From assembly GCF_040654855.1 (NCBI RefSeq), contig NZ_JBFAIU010000328.1:1-8411 (forward strand): a DNA stretch of 8,411 nt, written 5' to 3'. The notes below the pieces were generated by a model. It did not search any database. It was not told the origin of the DNA and was given only the letters and a program-made list of their open reading frames with translations. Positions 5,955 to 8,411 of the stretch are shown in pieces; positions within the stretch are counted from its first letter, which is position 1, and every line of letters starts with the position of its first letter. The DNA comes from Asanoa sp040654855 (GTDB lineage Bacteria > Actinomycetota > Actinomycetes > Mycobacteriales > Micromonosporaceae). Made by a program: the position numbers and the translations under genes.

Positions 5955-7602
5955 CCACCCCGGCGGGAGCCAGCTCGGTCACCACGCCGTCCTCGACCCG
6001 CAGCACCCGGTCGGCGACCGCGAGCAGCGCCGGCCGGTGTGCGACGAAGACGCCCGTGCGCCCGGCGAGCAGCGTGAGCGTCGCCTCGACAACGGCGGCT
6101 TCGGAGGCGGCGTCGAGCCGGGCGGTCGGCTCGTCGAGGAGCACCAGGCCCGCGTGTTCGCGGAGGAACGCCCGGGCCAGCGCGATGCGTTGCCGTTGAC
6201 CGCTGGACAGCCCGTACCCCCGCTCGCCCAGCATGGTCTCCCAACCCTCGGGGAGGGCGTCGACCACCTCGTGCAGCGCCGCGGCCGTCGCCGCCTTGTC
6301 GAGGTCGGCGTCGGCGGGCGCGCCGAGCCGCACGTTGTCGGCGACGGTGCCGGCGAACAGGTGCGCGCGCTGTGGCACCCAGGCGACCTCGCGGCGCCAG
6401 GCGGCGAGGTCGGCGGTGGCCAGGTCGACGCCGCCGACCCGCACCTGGCCGGCGGACGGCGCGACGAAACCGAGCAGCAGAGCGAGCAGGGTGCTCTTGC
6501 CGGCGCCGGACGGGCCGACGATCGCCACCCGCTCGCCCGGCTGGATCGTCAGGGAGACGTCGCGCAGGGCGGTCGTCCGCTCGTACGCCACGGTCACCTG
6601 GTCGAGGACGATCGGCCCGAGCCGGGGCGCGATCGTCCCGGGCGTCCGCGAGTCGTCATCCGGCAGCGCGGAGAGGGCCTCGTCCAGCGCGGTCAGCCCT
6701 TCGAGGCTCGCGTGGAACTTGGTGCCGGCGGCCCGCAACGGCAGGTACGCCTCCGGCGTCAGCAGCAGCACCAGCAGCGCCACCTGCAGCGTGATGCCGC
6801 CCGAGAGCAGGCGCAGTCCGACCGGCACCGCGACGAGCGCCACCGAGATCGTCGCGACGAGCTCCAGCACGAGAGCCGACAGGAACGCGATGCGCAGGGT
6901 CTTCATCGTGGCGGCGCGGTGCGCGTCGGCCATCCGCCGGACCACGTCGACCTGGGCCGAGGCCCGGCCGAACGCGCGCAGGGTCGGCAGCCCGGTCAGC
7001 ATGTCGAGGAAGTGGCCGCCGAGCCGGGACAGCCGCCGCCACTGCCGTTCGGTCGCGGCCTGCGCCTGCCAGCCGACCAGCGCGCCGAAGATCGGGATCA
7101 GCGGGATCGTGACGGCGACGATCACCGCGGACGTCCAGTCGGCGAACACGAGCCGGGCCAGCACGGCGATCGGGATGGTGACGCCGAGCACGAGCTGCGG
7201 CAGGTAGCCGGTGAAATAGGCGTCGAGCCCGTCGAGGCCACGGCCGGCGAGCGTGGCCAGCGAGCCGCCGCGCTGCCCGGCGAGCCAGGCGGGGTCGCGG
7301 CGGGTGACCGAGCCCAGCAGCTCGACCCGGAGAGCCTCCTTGACCGCGGCGGCGCTCCACGCGGTGACCGCGCCCTGCGCCCAGGCCAGCCCCGCGCGCA
7401 CCGCGACCAGGGCGACGAACAGGCCGAGGGCGGTGCGGTCGAGCCGCCCGCCGGCGGCCGCGGCGAGCACCGCCGCGAGCGCTGTGGCCTGGAGCACGAC
7501 CACGACCGCGGTCGCCGTGCCGGTCAACCCGAGCACGGCGATGTGGCGCCGGGTGGCAGGCACCCGGCGCAGCAACCGCGGGTCGAACGGTCGGCGGCTC
7601 AC
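5947..7602 (-). CDS. cydD: Thiol reductant ABC exporter subunit CydD
   Basis: A 551-residue half-transporter, partner of CydC. The transmembrane domain spans about residues 20-300, with CydD-like features such as LATLAGRGLDGLDAYFTGYL (115-134) and QWRRLSRLGGHFLDMLTGLP (187-206). The ATPase domain (about 330-545) is complete: Walker A GPSGAGKST (363-371), Q-loop VPQRAHLF with Gln411, signature LSSGQ (465-469), Walker B LVLLDE (486-491) and H-loop His522. The signature has Ser in the third position instead of Gly, a tolerable variant. The start is GTG at 7602, overlapping the cydB stop codon as GTGA (4 bp), a classical coupling arrangement; no strong ribosome site is visible. The frame is open further upstream inside cydB but that extension is Arg/Gly-rich and unlike the family. 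Role: export of reductants across the cytoplasmic membrane for cytochrome bd assembly. Confidence 0.95.
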   Translation of the reverse strand: MSRRPFDPRLLRRVPATRRHIAVLGLTGTATAVVVVLQATALAAVLAAAAGGRLDRTALGLFVALVAVRAGLAWAQGAVTAWSAAAVKEALRVELLGSVTRRDPAWLAGQRGGSLATLAGRGLDGLDAYFTGYLPQLVLGVTIPIAVLARLVFADWTSAVIVAVTIPLIPIFGALVGWQAQAATERQWRRLSRLGGHFLDMLTGLPTLRAFGRASAQVDVVRRMADAHRAATMKTLRIAFLSALVLELVATISVALVAVPVGLRLLSGGITLQVALLVLLLTPEAYLPLRAAGTKFHASLEGLTALDEALSALPDDDSRTPGTIAPRLGPIVLDQVTVAYERTTALRDVSLTIQPGERVAIVGPSGAGKSTLLALLLGFVAPSAGQVRVGGVDLATADLAAWRREVAWVPQRAHLFAGTVADNVRLGAPADADLDKAATAAALHEVVDALPEGWETMLGERGYGLSSGQRQRIALARAFLREHAGLVLLDEPTARLDAASEAAVVEATLTLLAGRTGVFVAHRPALLAVADRVLRVEDGVVTELAPAGVGG

Positions 7603-8411
7603 CAGTAAACCGGCGCCTTGCCGTCGATCCGGCCGCGGAACACCCACCAGCACATCGCCTGGAAGCCTATAAGGACCGGAATGAACGGGACGGCCACCCA
7701 GCTGAGTAGCCCCAACGTGGAGGGCGCCGCGGCGGCCTCGGCCACGGTCAGCGTCGCGGCGGGGTCGACCGTCGACACCAACGCAGCCGGGTAGCGGCCG
7801 AGGCCGACCACCAGGACGGTCGCCACCAGCGCAAGGGAGCTGGCGACGAACGCCCAGCCCGGGCGGCGTGCGGCCAACGACCGGGCCGCGAGCAGGGCCA
7901 ACACCAGGAGCAGCAGGGGCGCGAGGGCCCAGCGGCCGGCCGCCGCGCGCACGTCGGCGGAGAGCAGCCCGAGCGCCGTGGCGAGGGTGACCGCGCCCAA
8001 CGCGACCGGCACGAGCCGCCGGACCAGCCCGGCCCGGCGCTCGTCGACCGGCATCCGCAGGGCGAGGAACGTGGCGCCGTGCACTGCGACCAGCGTCACC
8101 AGTGTGATCGCGGTCGCGGCGACGAACGGCGTCGCCAGGTGGCCGATGCCGGCGACGTGCCCGGCCGCGTCCAGGGGCAGGCCCTGGAGCAGCCCGCCGA
8201 GCAGTGCACCCCAGCCGACGGCGGCCAGCGCGCTGCCGGCGATCACCGCGCGGTCCCAGCGGGCGCGGGCGGCCGCGTGGGCCGGCCGCCCGCGCAGTTG
8301 CACGGCGACGGTGACGAGCACCACGCCGACCAGCGCGGCGACGACGTGTCGGAATCCGCGAATCGCTGGAAGCGATAACAGCACAAGTCCCGAAACCACC
8401 TGCCAGGCGAC
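7599..8411 (-). CDS. cydB: Cytochrome bd oxidase subunit II, C-terminal part (5' end outside window)
   Basis: The visible 270 residues lack the N-terminus, which lies beyond 8411; family members are about 330-380 residues long. CydB pairs with CydA (haem-bearing subunit I) in the membrane quinol oxidase, which reduces oxygen with high affinity. Several hydrophobic helices are visible (about 5-17, 23-39, 56-76, 97-118, 131-150, 161-179, 186-206, 233-257 of the visible part). Family-like motifs are WGALLGGLLQGLPLD (67-81), HGATFLALR (111-119) and the C-terminal FQAMCWWVFRGRI (250-262). The region just before, VTVAVQLRGRPA, stands where many CydB proteins have a RGVAFEFR-type sequence, so this is a divergent member. 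The frame is open through the right edge; a GTG at 8399 is internal, not the start. Followed immediately by cydD with a 4-bp overlap, which supports the assignment. Confidence 0.9.
   Translation of the reverse strand, partial: VAWQVVSGLVLLSLPAIRGFRHVVAALVGVVLVTVAVQLRGRPAHAAARARWDRAVIAGSALAAVGWGALLGGLLQGLPLDAAGHVAGIGHLATPFVAATAITLVTLVAVHGATFLALRMPVDERRAGLVRRLVPVALGAVTLATALGLLSADVRAAAGRWALAPLLLLVLALLAARSLAARRPGWAFVASSLALVATVLVVGLGRYPAALVSTVDPAATLTVAEAAAAPSTLGLLSWVAVPFIPVLIGFQAMCWWVFRGRIDGKAPVYW

Noticed and set aside
4350..6077. 575-codon plus-strand open frame opposite cydC
   Set aside because: The minus strand encodes an unmistakable ABC transporter here; the plus translation is Gly/Arg/Gln-rich and meaningless.
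5809..7608. 599-codon plus-strand open frame opposite cydD
   Set aside because: Same reason: the minus strand encodes CydD with all ATPase motifs, and the plus frame is a high-GC shadow.

Overview
The window is GC-rich DNA (G or C at most third codon positions, several GTG starts) from an actinobacterium. The gene content and style suggest a relative of Micromonospora or Actinoplanes, but that placement is inference from general appearance, not a search. Nearly all of it is coding. Six genes lie on the minus strand and one small regulator gene on the plus strand. The longest non-coding gaps are 135 bp (3096-3230) and 62 bp (1972-2033). No tRNA, rRNA, CRISPR array or intact insertion sequence is visible.

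Right half (minus strand, read from 8411 down to 3514): a tightly packed operon with the C-terminal part of cydB (cytochrome bd oxidase subunit II, entering from outside the window), then cydD and cydC (the two halves of the CydDC thiol-exporting ABC transporter needed for cytochrome bd assembly), then a four-helix membrane protein with an N-terminal HAAS / permease-prefix type domain. cydB and cydD share 4 bp, cydD and cydC share 8 bp, and cydC is followed after 35 bp by the membrane protein. A cydA gene would be expected upstream, beyond position 8411.

Middle: a 107-residue PadR-family repressor gene (3231-3554, plus strand), probably leaderless, converges on the HAAS gene and overlaps its 3' end by 41 bp. 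PadR and HAAS-type membrane proteins usually sit side by side on the same strand, so the convergent layout is odd. A 135-bp divergent intergenic region upstream of padR holds two perfect 12-bp palindromes and a repeated CACTAGT word, which are good operator candidates.

Left half (minus strand, from 3095 down to 1): a 353-residue, very acidic protein of unknown function, then, 62 bp later, a gene that runs off the left edge with at least 657 codons. Its first ~295 residues look like the DEDD (RNase H-like) domain and helical region of an IS110-family transposase, but the acidic catalytic positions appear lost and the second IS110 domain is replaced by a >350-residue proline-rich, probably disordered tail. 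This looks like a domesticated, non-catalytic relative of IS110 transposases and is the most unusual item here.
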